Below, piece by piece: positions 25,537 through 34,091 of a stretch of 64,000 nt of DNA (position 1 is the stretch's first letter; each line of letters begins with the position of its first letter). The translations under genes and the position numbers were made by a program. The notes beneath the pieces were generated by a model, which worked only from the letters and a program-made list of their open reading frames with translations, made no database searches and had not been told where the DNA came from. Origin of the DNA: Bacillota bacterium (GTDB taxonomy: Bacteria; Bacillota; Clostridia; Christensenellales; SZUA-584); assembly GCA_023415915.1 (NCBI GenBank), contig JAEZIZ010000100.1:1-64000 (forward strand). Reading direction: 5' to 3'.

Positions 25537-26343
25537 CTAAAGACTTAGTTTGTAAACTCGGTTTTTACTGATATTCAGTTCTTTGGATGCCGCATTGACG
25601 GCATCTTTTTTTGTCATTCCCGAGGCGAGCTTTTTATTTAGCAGCGCTATTATTTCATCGTCGCCTATGTGCTCTTTTTGCTGCTCCCTGCCGCCCGTTA
25701 TTATCACATACTCTCCCTTGACCTCGCCCGAAAACGCGTCCCTTGCTTCGGCAGCCGTCGCGCGCAGCACATTTTCGTGCACTTTAGTAAGCTCCTTGGC
25801 TACGACTATGCGCCGCTCACCGCCGCAGCTTTGCGCGATATCCGCAAGCGTTTGCTTCAAGGCGTGCGGGCTCTCGTATATTATGCAGGGCAGCGGGCTT
25901 GCCGCTATAGCCTCAATGCCTTGTCTTTTCTCGGCGGCTTTTTTGGAAAGGAACCCGTAAAACACGAAAGGCCCAGAAAACCCAGACAGCGTATACGCCG
26001 CAACCGCCGCGCACGCGCCCGGCACTGACGTTACCTCAATCCCGGCGTTTACAGCGTCTGCAACGAGCTCCGAACCCGGGTCGGATATGAGAGGCGTGCC
26101 CGCGTCGGAGACCAACGCTACGTTTTTGCCTTCCTTTAGCATGTCTATTAACTGCGCGCGCTTATCAAAGCCGCTGTGTTCGTGGAAGCTGAAAAGCTTT
26201 GTTTTTATATCGTAATGATTAAGCAGCTTAATTGTCCTGCGCGTGTCCTCGGCGGCTATTATATCAACTTCTTTTAATATCCTCAGCGCGCGCAGCGTTA
26301 TATCTTCGAGATTGCCTATAGGCGTCGCAACGATATACAGCAC
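25537..26343 (-). CDS. rsmI: 16S rRNA (cytidine 1402-2'-O)-methyltransferase RsmI
   Basis: This protein of about 268 residues has the tetrapyrrole-methylase fold with LYIVATPIGNLEDITLRAL at the start, AEDTRRT, LVSDAGTPLISDPG and VPGACAAVAAYTLSG. These are the RsmI signatures; the enzyme methylates the 2'-oxygen of C1402 in 16S rRNA. The GTG at 26343 is the best start (GGAGGAATAGCG upstream, normal family N-terminus). A C-terminal helical domain (KKLASGMTKKDAVNAASKEL) is present. It is followed upstream by a TrmN6-like gene across a family A repeat, so the two may form one transcription unit. Confidence 0.95.
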   Translation of the reverse strand: MLYIVATPIGNLEDITLRALRILKEVDIIAAEDTRRTIKLLNHYDIKTKLFSFHEHSGFDKRAQLIDMLKEGKNVALVSDAGTPLISDPGSELVADAVNAGIEVTSVPGACAAVAAYTLSGFSGPFVFYGFLSKKAAEKRQGIEAIAASPLPCIIYESPHALKQTLADIAQSCGGERRIVVAKELTKVHENVLRATAAEARDAFSGEVKGEYVIITGGREQQKEHIGDDEIIALLNKKLASGMTKKDAVNAASKELNISKNRVYKLSL

Positions 26344-26421
26344 CGCTATTCCTCCATTCTCTTTTCTCCGGCTTTGCGATACTCTTCCCCTTACGCCTGA
26401 AGCGCGCAAAGCCGTAATCAT

Positions 26422-26460
26422 CACCCAAAAAGCTTTGTCTTTTTTGGGGACCCCGGTATT
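26422..26460 (+). repeat. Family A palindromic repeat
   Basis: CACCCAAAAAGC ... CTTTTTTGGGGACCCC followed by GGTATT. The end of the repeat reaches the stop codon of the TrmN6-like gene (26459). Confidence 0.8.
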
Positions 26461-27202
26461 AAGAATTAATCCTGTATATTTTCTTAGCCTGCTTTGTGTA
26501 CGTTCCGTCCGCTTCGTATACCGCGAGCGGCGGCAGGAATTTGACGCCCGCGGCCGCGCCCTTGCGCCCCTCTACCAGCGCGAAATTCGGCGCGTCCGAG
26601 ACCCGCTGGGATACCAGCATTATGCGCTTCGGCTCCACTTTGTAAAAGCGCATTACCTCCATCAGCTCCGCGAACCGCTCCGTCCTGTATATAAGGTAAA
26701 GCCGACCGCCCGTGCGCAGCAGCTTTGCAGCCGCCGCTATCACGTCCCTTAATGTACAGCATACCTCGCGCTTTGCTATGTTAAGGTATTCGTTGGGGCT
26801 TGCCTTGCCCGCTCCTGTTTTCTCGTACGGCGGGTTTGTTACGACGACGTCCACGCCCGCCTTTAAAAGCTGGGCGGCGTGCTTTAAGTCGCCCTGCACG
26901 ACGTCTATGCTGCCTTCAAGCCCGTTCAGCCTGACGCTTCTTATTGCCATATCGGCAAGCGGCGGCTGTATCTCCAGCCCCGTCACATGTATGCCGCTTG
27001 TGCGCGCGCACATAAGTATCGGTATTATGCCGCAGCCCGTACCAAGATCGACGGCGCGTTCGCCCTCCTTCATTTTGGCAAAGTCCGCGAGCAGCACAGC
27101 GTCCGTGCCGAATGGAAAATAAGCCGGGTTCTGTATTATAGCGTACCCGTGCCCCAGGTCTTCTATTTTTTCGCCATTAATGAGAGTAATATCTTTGTTC
27201 AT
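26459..27202 (-). CDS. TrmN6-like tRNA (adenine-N6) methyltransferase
   Basis: This 247-residue protein has a Rossmann methyltransferase core: YFPFGTDAVLLADFA, VDLGTGCGIIPILM (SAM motif I) and VVTNPPYEK, the NPPY motif of N6-adenine methyltransferases. It matches the YfiC/TrmN6 family that modifies A37 of tRNA-Val in Escherichia coli; target identity in Clostridia is not certain. The start ATG at 27202 is close to the family N-terminus. The 3' end abuts a palindromic repeat. It is likely cotranscribed with rsmI. Confidence 0.9.
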   Translation of the reverse strand: MNKDITLINGEKIEDLGHGYAIIQNPAYFPFGTDAVLLADFAKMKEGERAVDLGTGCGIIPILMCARTSGIHVTGLEIQPPLADMAIRSVRLNGLEGSIDVVQGDLKHAAQLLKAGVDVVVTNPPYEKTGAGKASPNEYLNIAKREVCCTLRDVIAAAAKLLRTGGRLYLIYRTERFAELMEVMRFYKVEPKRIMLVSQRVSDAPNFALVEGRKGAAAGVKFLPPLAVYEADGTYTKQAKKIYRINS

Positions 27203-27318
27203 TGAGATAGATTATACAACAAAGATGAAAATGTTAGAATAAAAAACAGGGAATCACCCTTTATTCAGATTTTTTATATAGCGCTATTATTTCTTTCTTA
27301 TTTGTATTAGCTGATACA

Positions 27319-28602
27319 CTAATCACTAATCTTTATTCTTGCCTCGTATTCATATGTCGCAGGGTTTGTCCAATCTAGAAAATACCCGGTATATCCTAAA
27401 ATAGACAATAGTATTTTCCCTACAAAAGTCATTAAAAAACAATATTGATACCAAGGTTCCCCGTATTTGTCATCGAATTTAACTCGATGAACTAGACTAT
27501 TTCTTATATTAATAAAACGATGTATTTCTTTTTTTGATATTTTAATATTATAATATTTACACATTTCATGTATAGCCCTTCTAAGTGGATAGTAATTCAA
27601 CCCATCCAGGTGATTTGTCATTAACTCAAAAGAACTTGTATCATCATTGTCAAAAATCTCGTTTAGTTTTTCTTTTACAATCTTTTTTAGAGTATCAATA
27701 TTATTTTTAAATATTTCATTACTAACAATAAATTCCCTATTTACTACTTTACTTAGAAAATCACTTTTAATCTGTTCTAACGTAACAACTTGTTTTAAAG
27801 CTCTGAATTCTAAATAATCCGTTTCGATTTTGGCATCTGTATATTCTGTAATAGTTCGATCTAATTCCAAAATATCGTATAATTTCAGAAAACTTTTATA
27901 CGTCTCATTAATATAATTAACAAGATCTTCTGTAGGTTCTGTTGCAATGAGCCGAAGTATCCCATATTGTTTAGTTATACGATTTTCATGTCTTGAAAAA
28001 AAATAACTATCTGATTTGGAAACATCATAAAAAATCCAATTAATATTACATCCCTTCGCAAGTGTTAATAATATACAAAGATTGTCCATAACTTTAATAA
28101 TATTATCAATATCGTTTATTGAGATTTCTTTAAAAACAACACTACATGTAACTTCCACGCTTCTTGAAACACTTAATGACTTTATTGTATCGTTATAATT
28201 ACTCTCCCTAATAATGCTTATTGAATAACCATCAATATTAAATTTATAATCTTTATTAATTTTTAAATTGGTTATCTTAAAAACAACAGATGCGTTTTCT
28301 ATTTCTTTAGATAATTCCCCAATTTGAACTTTTTTTATTAATATTTGAATCCTCATTGATATTATTTCAATATTATAGATATTTCCTTCTGCAACTATTA
28401 CCTTTCCATCATCAGTTTCTCCAACTATTTTTACTACTGTTTGAAAATCAAAAACGGGAACAATTCTATCTGGTTCACAATTTATATATATATTGCCATC
28501 CGCTACTTGAAAAAGTTCAAATATAATACTATAGGCTTGCTCGACAATTATTCTGCCTTTACCTTTATAAGAACGTATGACTGTACCAAATGGTTTTATC
28601 AT
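27319..28602 (-). CDS. AT-rich HEPN-domain protein, ApeA-like candidate anti-phage RNase
   Basis: This protein of about 427 residues starts at the ATG at 28602 (GAGGAAAGAC upstream); the frame is open 18 codons further, into repeat DNA. The N-terminal half is predicted beta-rich (starts MIKPFGTVIRSYKGKGRI). The C-terminal third is helical and carries RNSLVH (R367, H372), the R-x4-H motif of HEPN ribonucleases, in the context IHRFINIRNSLVH followed by a long hydrophobic helix. This architecture resembles ApeA-type abortive-infection proteins, a resemblance from memory and not a proven family match. It is very AT-rich compared with its neighbours, has repeats on its upstream side, and no antitoxin-like partner. 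I infer a solitary defence gene. Confidence 0.7.
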   Translation of the reverse strand: MIKPFGTVIRSYKGKGRIIVEQAYSIIFELFQVADGNIYINCEPDRIVPVFDFQTVVKIVGETDDGKVIVAEGNIYNIEIISMRIQILIKKVQIGELSKEIENASVVFKITNLKINKDYKFNIDGYSISIIRESNYNDTIKSLSVSRSVEVTCSVVFKEISINDIDNIIKVMDNLCILLTLAKGCNINWIFYDVSKSDSYFFSRHENRITKQYGILRLIATEPTEDLVNYINETYKSFLKLYDILELDRTITEYTDAKIETDYLEFRALKQVVTLEQIKSDFLSKVVNREFIVSNEIFKNNIDTLKKIVKEKLNEIFDNDDTSSFELMTNHLDGLNYYPLRRAIHEMCKYYNIKISKKEIHRFINIRNSLVHRVKFDDKYGEPWYQYCFLMTFVGKILLSILGYTGYFLDWTNPATYEYEARIKISD

Positions 28603-28639
28603 GTCTTTCCTCAAACTTGCATTAATCTTTTGCAGTATT

Positions 28640-28745
28640 GCCGTTGGGTTCCCCAAGGAATTAGTCCCTTGGGCGAGGTTCTCAGGGGCGGCGTCCCTGA
28701 GCGGGTAGAAGGGCAGCGCCCTTCCTAACGTAGCGCCCTTCCCGA
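28640..28745. repeat. Composite palindromic repeat upstream of the HEPN gene
   Basis: It contains CCCAAGG...CCTTGGG, TCAGGGGCGGCGTCCCTGA and GAAGGGCAGCGCCCTTC, three nested hairpins in about 100 bases. The GCAGCGCCC stem resembles the repeat at 20575-20700. Confidence 0.65.
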
Positions 28746-28762
28746 TGCAAAACTTTCCGCGC

Positions 28763-29443
28763 TTACTCTCTCTTCATCCCTTGGCTGTTCGGGCAAACCT
28801 TCCTGCACTCAAAGCAGTGTATCTTCCACTCGCCGCCGTTTCTTGCCCCGGACGCATACTGCATGCACACCTTTTGATCTATCGCGTGATCGCGCAGCGC
28901 CCCCGCAGGACAGCTTGATGCGCACAGCCCGCAATTCGCTGAGCACGGCTCGTACGGCGCTATAGGGTCAGCCTCAAGCTCCGCCGACGTAAGCACGCCC
29001 CCGAGCCATAGCAGATTACCATACCTTTCGTTTACCAGCAGCGTGTTCCTGCCCATCTTACCGAGCCCTGCCAGCACGGCCGCGTGCTTTAATGATATCA
29101 GCCCGTGGAGCTTTCCTTCTTCCTCAATGTATGCTTCTGCGCCTAAAGAAGCTAACGGCACGGCGTCGTACCCTTGGTCGGCTATATACAGCGCAAGCTT
29201 TGTGGCTATCAGGTTAAGCTCTTGGCCTATTGTATTGCGCGCGACAGTATACGGGGTCGTGGATTTCGCGTTCATCATCGAAGCGTTAAACCTTATGCCG
29301 AAAATAACCGCCGACTTGCATGACTGCAATACGTCCAGCGGGTGAAACCCTTTTGGCGCGCCTGTAAACCTCTCCTCGCCGCCTATGCCGCATATATCCG
29401 CGCCCAGCATCAGCGCTTTTTCCTTTACTTTGAACGCATCCAT
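28763..29443 (-). CDS. Epoxyqueuosine reductase-like protein with two [4Fe-4S] clusters
   Basis: This 226-residue protein has the mid-domain KHAAVLAGLGKMGRNTLLVNERYGN and a C-terminal ferredoxin part with CSANCGLCASSCP and CFECRKVCP, enough for two [4Fe-4S] clusters. This layout follows QueG (epoxyqueuosine reductase) and reductive dehalogenase relatives, but it is shorter than QueG (about 300-380 residues) and lacks its HEAT-like C-terminus, so a different role is possible; many anaerobes carry such short members. The start ATG at 29443 has GAGG upstream. It is monocistronic. Confidence 0.82.
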   Translation of the reverse strand: MDAFKVKEKALMLGADICGIGGEERFTGAPKGFHPLDVLQSCKSAVIFGIRFNASMMNAKSTTPYTVARNTIGQELNLIATKLALYIADQGYDAVPLASLGAEAYIEEEGKLHGLISLKHAAVLAGLGKMGRNTLLVNERYGNLLWLGGVLTSAELEADPIAPYEPCSANCGLCASSCPAGALRDHAIDQKVCMQYASGARNGGEWKIHCFECRKVCPNSQGMKRE

Positions 29444-29617
29444 AACAAACAACCTCTTTTCGCCTGTTTATTACTTATTTCGGCATGGGTTAACAATATC
29501 CTTTATTTATTGGTAATTATGTATTATTATGCGTATACTGGCGGTTTACAGTTTTTCTGCGCGGTTTATAATTTTTCTTGTTTCATCACACTGAAGCCAT
29601 ATAAGTGCGCCGGGTTA

Positions 29618-29647
29618 CAAAAAGCCATACCGCCTAAGCGATATGGC
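29618..29647 (-). terminator. Terminator of the MacAB-like efflux operon
   Basis: On the minus strand GCCATATCGC and GCGGTATGGC pair around TTAG, followed by TTTTTG. A second hairpin (CCTCAAGAAG ... CTTCCTGAGG) lies at about 29664-29688. No gene is seen in 29444-29781. Confidence 0.75.
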
Positions 29648-29781
29648 CATAAATTTCCGCCTCAAGAAGACTGGCTTCCTGAGGCTTTATATATTATAGC
29701 TCCTTCTTTTTACCGCCCCGCGGGGCTGTATCGGAAGAAGCTTAGGCCGGATCGCGCGTAATAAATGCGCGCCCGGAAACG

Positions 29782-30945
29782 CTATTCGTACCTCAACGCA
29801 TCTATGGGGTTTAATTTTGCCGCCTTGTTCGCAGGGTATATGCCGAACACCACTCCCACGAACGCCGAGAACCCGAGCGCCAGCGCAATTGTACCCGCGT
29901 TCATAGACATGCCTATGTCCATCGCCGTGCCTATTACCTGCAGTCCTAAGAACGAAAGGCCTATGCCTATTATGCCGCCCGCCACGGAGAGCACCACGGC
30001 CTCTACGAGGAACTGAGACAGTATGTCGCTCTTCTGCGCGCCTATCGCCTTCCTTATGCCTATCTCGCGCGTACGCTCGGTAACTGACACCAGCATTATG
30101 TTCATTATGCCTATGCCGCCCACGACGAGCGATATAGCGGCTATGCCCGAAAGCAGTATCGTCATTACGCTCATTACTTCGTTCATTACGTCGAGTATTG
30201 CGTTCTGGTTGATTATCATATAATCCTCGTCGTCACCCAGCTCGCGTATCAGAAACTTGTCAGTCGTTGTCTCAGCCGCGTCCACGGTGTCGGGCGACGA
30301 GGCCGATACGTAGATATACGTAAGCTCCTTGTCGGAAAAAAGCCTCTGCGCCGTCGTCAGCGGTATTATTATCGTATCGTCCTTGTTGGCCAGCATGGTG
30401 CTCGATTCTTCGAGCAGCCCTACTACCGTAAAATCGTACCCTTCTATGTTGAGCGTGTTGCCGAGGCAGTCCTGCGTGCCAAACAGTTCGTCCGCAACGT
30501 TTATGCCCACAACGGCGTTGTATGTATGCGCTTCAGAGTCCATATCGCTTATGAACCTTCCCCGCTTTATCACCTGCCCCGTTATCTGCCGGTAAACGCC
30601 CGTCACGCCCTCCACGCTGTACGAGCCGCTCTCGTCGCCCGCCTTTACGTTCGCCGTCTTCGCGACAACGCCCGTCACGCCCCATATGCTCGGGTCGTCC
30701 TCGAGCTTCCTTATGTCGCTTAGCGTAAGGTATGTCGGCGCTGCGCCGGTAAACCTCACCTGCAGAAGGTTGGAGCCCAGGCTCTCTATCTGCCCCGTTA
30801 TCTCTCCCGTCGCGCCCTGCACTACGGATATTAACAGCGTGACCGCGACTACGCCTATTATAATACCCAGCATAGTGAGAAATGAGCGCATCTTGTTGCC
30901 GCGAAGCGCTACGAAAGCCATTTTAAGCGCCTGTGTAAACTTCAC
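29782..30945 (-). CDS. ABC transporter permease, MacB/FtsX type
   Basis: This 387-residue protein has the MacB layout: one N-terminal membrane helix (about 20-45) in the LTMLGIIIGVVAVTL context, an extracellular MacB-like periplasmic core domain (about 45-260), and three C-terminal helices with ERTREIGIRKAIGAQKSDILSQF, a conserved FtsX-family turn, and YPANKAAKLNPIDALRYE at the end. It works with the ATPase and the adaptor upstream, probably exporting an antimicrobial peptide or drug, or acting as a mechanotransducer. The start codon overlaps the ATPase stop by four bases. Confidence 0.93.
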   Translation of the reverse strand: MKFTQALKMAFVALRGNKMRSFLTMLGIIIGVVAVTLLISVVQGATGEITGQIESLGSNLLQVRFTGAAPTYLTLSDIRKLEDDPSIWGVTGVVAKTANVKAGDESGSYSVEGVTGVYRQITGQVIKRGRFISDMDSEAHTYNAVVGINVADELFGTQDCLGNTLNIEGYDFTVVGLLEESSTMLANKDDTIIIPLTTAQRLFSDKELTYIYVSASSPDTVDAAETTTDKFLIRELGDDEDYMIINQNAILDVMNEVMSVMTILLSGIAAISLVVGGIGIMNIMLVSVTERTREIGIRKAIGAQKSDILSQFLVEAVVLSVAGGIIGIGLSFLGLQVIGTAMDIGMSMNAGTIALALGFSAFVGVVFGIYPANKAAKLNPIDALRYE

Positions 30946-31628
30946 GCCCCCTCACCCCCCGCGGTGTCGTAATCCACTTTTCCATCCAGCATATGCACGC
31001 GCCTGTCCGCCATGTTTGCGATATTCGGGTCGTGCGTTATCAGCAGTACGCCCCTGCCCTCGCTGTGCAGCTCGGTGAGTATGTTCATTATCTCCCTGCC
31101 TGATTTCGAGTCTAGGTTGCCCGTCGGCTCGTCGGCGAGTATCAGCGTCGGCTTTGTGGAAAGCGCCCTCGCTATCGCGACGCGCTGCTGCTGCCCGCCC
31201 GACAGTTCGCTCGGTTTGTGCGCCATCCTGTCCTTTAAGCCCACTCTTTCCAGCGATTCTGTAACGCGCTTTTTGCGCTCCTGTATGGGCAGCCCCTGAT
31301 ATATAAGCGGCAGCTCCACATTCTCGTAAGCCGTGAGCTTGGCGAGCAGATTGAACTGCTGGAATATGAACCCTATCTCGCGGTTGCGTATCTCGCCGAG
31401 TTCCTTTTCCGTATAGTCGTCTATAAGCTGGCCGTTTAGGTAATATTCGCCCTCGTCTGCAAGGTCGAGGCAGCCTATTATGTTCATCAGCGTCGACTTG
31501 CCGCTGCCCGAAGGGCCTATTACGGCCACAAATTCCCCGTCGCGTATGCTGAGCGTAACGCCGTCCAAAGCGTGCACCTGCGCGTCGCCCATCTGGTATG
31601 TCTTTTTTATGTCCCTAAGCTCTATCAT
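30942..31628 (-). CDS. ABC transporter ATP-binding protein, MacB/LolD type
   Basis: This 228-residue ATPase has Walker A GPSGSGKST, Q-loop QQFNLLAKLTAYENV, signature LSGGQQQRVAIARAL, Walker B LILADEPTGNLD and the H-loop in LLITHD. These are typical of the LolD/MacB subgroup. The start ATG at 31628 (GGAGTAAAGAC upstream) gives the normal MIELRDIKKTYQMG beginning. It lies four bases after the adaptor gene and overlaps the permease gene, so the three proteins form one export complex. Confidence 0.95.
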   Translation of the reverse strand: MIELRDIKKTYQMGDAQVHALDGVTLSIRDGEFVAVIGPSGSGKSTLMNIIGCLDLADEGEYYLNGQLIDDYTEKELGEIRNREIGFIFQQFNLLAKLTAYENVELPLIYQGLPIQERKKRVTESLERVGLKDRMAHKPSELSGGQQQRVAIARALSTKPTLILADEPTGNLDSKSGREIMNILTELHSEGRGVLLITHDPNIANMADRRVHMLDGKVDYDTAGGEGA

Positions 31629-31632
31629 GTCT

Positions 31633-33207
31633 TTACTCCGTAGCCGCGGGCGCAGTACCGCCGGCATTGCCGCCTCTCCTATCGCTGTCCATCCTTTGGC
31701 TGAACATACGCATCTGCTGCTCCTGCAGGCTGAGTACCTTCACCTGCGGCACGGCTACCTGATCGCCCTCCGAAAGCCCTTCGGTTATCTCTACGTTCAC
31801 GCCGTCCGTGACTCCTGTTTTCACCTTGTGTGTAGCGGGCGTATAGTCAAGGTCCTTGTTTACGTCCTTGCCCATTACCACGTATTTTTCACCGTTTATT
31901 ACCTGAATAGCTTCTATTGGTATATACAGCGCGTTCTGCGCAGTGCGGGAAACTATCTCCACGTCCGCGCTCATGCCGAGCATTACGCCTTCGGCGCTGT
32001 CAAGCTCCAGCGTAGCGGTATATTTAGTGACGTTGTTCCGCGACACGCCTATAGGGTCTATCTTTTTAACCGTGCCGGTAAACCGCTTCTCGGGCAGCGC
32101 GTCGAACGTAATCGACGCCTGCTGGCCTATCTTTATATCCGCTATGTCTAGCTCGTCTATCTCAACGTCTATCTTCACCTGCTCTACGCTCTTAATCGTA
32201 AACAGCTTGGCACCCGCCTGCACAACCTGGTCAGGGCTGAGCTGCAGCCCCGAGACTACGCCGTCCGTGCCCGCCTTGACTGTAAGCGCCGCAATGTCGC
32301 GCTCCGCGTCCTTAAGGTCGTCATAGATTTGGCGCCGCTGCTCTATGTTGTCGTACAGCGCAGGCGAAAGCACGTCTCCGTCGATATGGAAAAGGTTGCC
32401 CCCGCGTGAAACTTCGTCGCCCTGTTCTTCGTACACCTTATCCACGACGCCGCCCTTGCCTATGATATGCACGGGGCTTGCTACCTCTATCACAACTTCG
32501 CCCAGGCTGGCGCCGTCCGGCGAGGTGACGGTAGCCATATCTCCCGCGTTTAAATCGCCTTTGTCAAACCTTACGGTCATTTCCGAAGCAGCCATGTCTA
32601 TTTTTACGACTTCTCCCAACGCGCTCTTTGAGCCCGACGTTACCGTAAGCTCCTGCCCCTGTATTATATCCTCATTATACGGCACTTTTACCTGCAGCAG
32701 GTCGTCGGGGCTGACTATCGCAAGCGCTCCGTACCTGTCCATTACTGCGTCCACATTGTCGCCGTCCTTGGCGTACACTGTCATTACAGTGCCTTTAACG
32801 GGCGACTTTATATATTCGCTGCCTCCCGTGCCGCGCAGCATACCTATAGACATGTCAAGCTCGTCAAGCTGCGACTTCAATGAGTCGCGCCGCGCTTTAA
32901 GCTCTTCGTTTTTGAACACGGCTATAACGTCGCCCGCGGATACCACGTCTCCGTTCTCTGCGTTTACCTCGACTACGGTGCCCGCCGCCGCGGCATACAC
33001 GCTTTCATCGTTTAAGGGCTCCACCGTGCCCGCGCCTTTTACCTTGACCTCTATGTTGCCCCGTTTGACGTCCACGATGTCGTACGTCGTCTTTTCGCTC
33101 TCCGCTTTGTTTATGCGCATCTGCACATACCCCAGCACGAGCAGCCCAGCTATTACAACCACCGCTACAATCGCTATTATCCTTTTTTTGCTCTTCTTCT
33201 TTTTCAT
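31633..33207 (-). CDS. HlyD/MacA-like efflux adaptor protein
   Basis: This 524-residue membrane-fusion protein has a basic N-terminus and one membrane helix (about 10-28). It has lipoyl/barrel-sandwich halves (EVKVKGAGTVEPLN and TDGVVSGLQLSPDQVV), a short helical hairpin with ELKARRDSLKSQLDELD, and a beta-barrel domain ending with SEGDQVAVPQ. It is longer than Gram-negative MacA because of two extra beta modules (about 135-275). In Gram-positives such adaptors pair with MacB-like pumps outside the membrane. The GGAGG ribosome site lies 15 bases before the ATG, farther than usual. It is the first gene of the operon; a weak promoter is possible in 33208-33423. Confidence 0.92.
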   Translation of the reverse strand: MKKKKSKKRIIAIVAVVVIAGLLVLGYVQMRINKAESEKTTYDIVDVKRGNIEVKVKGAGTVEPLNDESVYAAAAGTVVEVNAENGDVVSAGDVIAVFKNEELKARRDSLKSQLDELDMSIGMLRGTGGSEYIKSPVKGTVMTVYAKDGDNVDAVMDRYGALAIVSPDDLLQVKVPYNEDIIQGQELTVTSGSKSALGEVVKIDMAASEMTVRFDKGDLNAGDMATVTSPDGASLGEVVIEVASPVHIIGKGGVVDKVYEEQGDEVSRGGNLFHIDGDVLSPALYDNIEQRRQIYDDLKDAERDIAALTVKAGTDGVVSGLQLSPDQVVQAGAKLFTIKSVEQVKIDVEIDELDIADIKIGQQASITFDALPEKRFTGTVKKIDPIGVSRNNVTKYTATLELDSAEGVMLGMSADVEIVSRTAQNALYIPIEAIQVINGEKYVVMGKDVNKDLDYTPATHKVKTGVTDGVNVEITEGLSEGDQVAVPQVKVLSLQEQQMRMFSQRMDSDRRGGNAGGTAPAATE

Positions 33208-33423
33208 ATGATAAATTACGCGCCTCCGTAAAAATAAAAAATCAACGTTAGCAACGGTTATATATACACAATTATAGCCCTATATAAAACCGTTATTCTT
33301 AGGACGTGTTCGATGCCGTTATTCTAGCAGATTATTATCCCATAATATGCGTGTTAGCGAATACTTAACAAAATATTAACAAACAATTCTAACCGTAAGT
33401 TATGCTGCCTCGATACGCCCATT

Positions 33424-33960
33424 CTATATGCCATACTTCATACGCGACCTGTCAAAGAACATATCGCAAAGGGGAGGGTAGAACGTGAACAATATGAAAA
33501 GCGCAAGAATTCCTATGACTATAACCGACGCACCCGTCTTAAAGCCCAAGCCCGAAAGGCGGAGCCGGGACGTTGTAAGCCTATATGCCGTATACTGCCC
33601 CACCGCGGCTGTCAAAAACGTGTTAACTATGTCTAACACATTGGTATCTTCCACAAATCGGCTGTATATATAATATGCCGCAAGCATAAATACGGGCATA
33701 ACGATGAGCGCTATGGCGTGTGAAAACACGAAATTGGGAAACTTCCTTCCCACAATAAAATAGAGTATTACATACCAGATGACAGCGGGCATGAAAAACA
33801 GCTTTGCATGCTCCCATGGGCTCTCGTTGACAGGCGCAAGGACTGCCGTAATACCGGTACGCAAAACGTCGCTGTATAAAAAATGCCACCCCGACGCCAA
33901 TCCGAATACGGCAAATACACCGACGGCGCTCCATACCTTAAGCTTCTTTTTTGCGTCCAT
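33424..33960 (-). CDS. DUF6512-like membrane protein
   Basis: This 178-residue protein has about five membrane helices and the motif APVNESPWEHAKLFFMPAV near residue 42, which is typical of the DUF6512 family of unknown function. It starts MDAKKKLKVWSAVG behind AAGGAGC, supplied by the first copy of a tandem duplication. The gene is followed by the efflux operon in the same direction and preceded by radA, but no functional link is evident. Membrane insertion is clear from the hydrophobicity; nothing more can be said about the role. Confidence 0.78.
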   Translation of the reverse strand: MDAKKKLKVWSAVGVFAVFGLASGWHFLYSDVLRTGITAVLAPVNESPWEHAKLFFMPAVIWYVILYFIVGRKFPNFVFSHAIALIVMPVFMLAAYYIYSRFVEDTNVLDIVNTFLTAAVGQYTAYRLTTSRLRLSGLGFKTGASVIVIGILALFILFTFYPPLCDMFFDRSRMKYGI

Positions 33961-33966
33961 GAGCCT

Positions 33967-34072
33967 GCTCCTTAACAGAATCGTACTACGACTATTATAT
34001 TTCAGTTATGCCGATTGGGCCCGCTCCTTAACAGAATCGTACTACGACTATTATATTTCAGTTATGCCGATT
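33967..34072 (-). repeat. Tandem 50-bp duplication in the DUF6512 gene leader
   Basis: A 50-base unit starting GCTCCTTAACAGAATCG at 33967-34016 recurs exactly at 34023-34072 (period 56). On the minus strand each unit contains TATAAT and AAGGAGC, so promoter-like and ribosome-site sequences are both doubled. Confidence 0.85.
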
Positions 34073-34091
34073 CTATTAATTAGCCCTCCCG

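Noticed and set aside
20741..28602. PIN and HEPN genes as a toxin-antitoxin pair
   Set aside because: They lie 6 kb apart with many housekeeping genes between them, and neither has a small adjacent partner.
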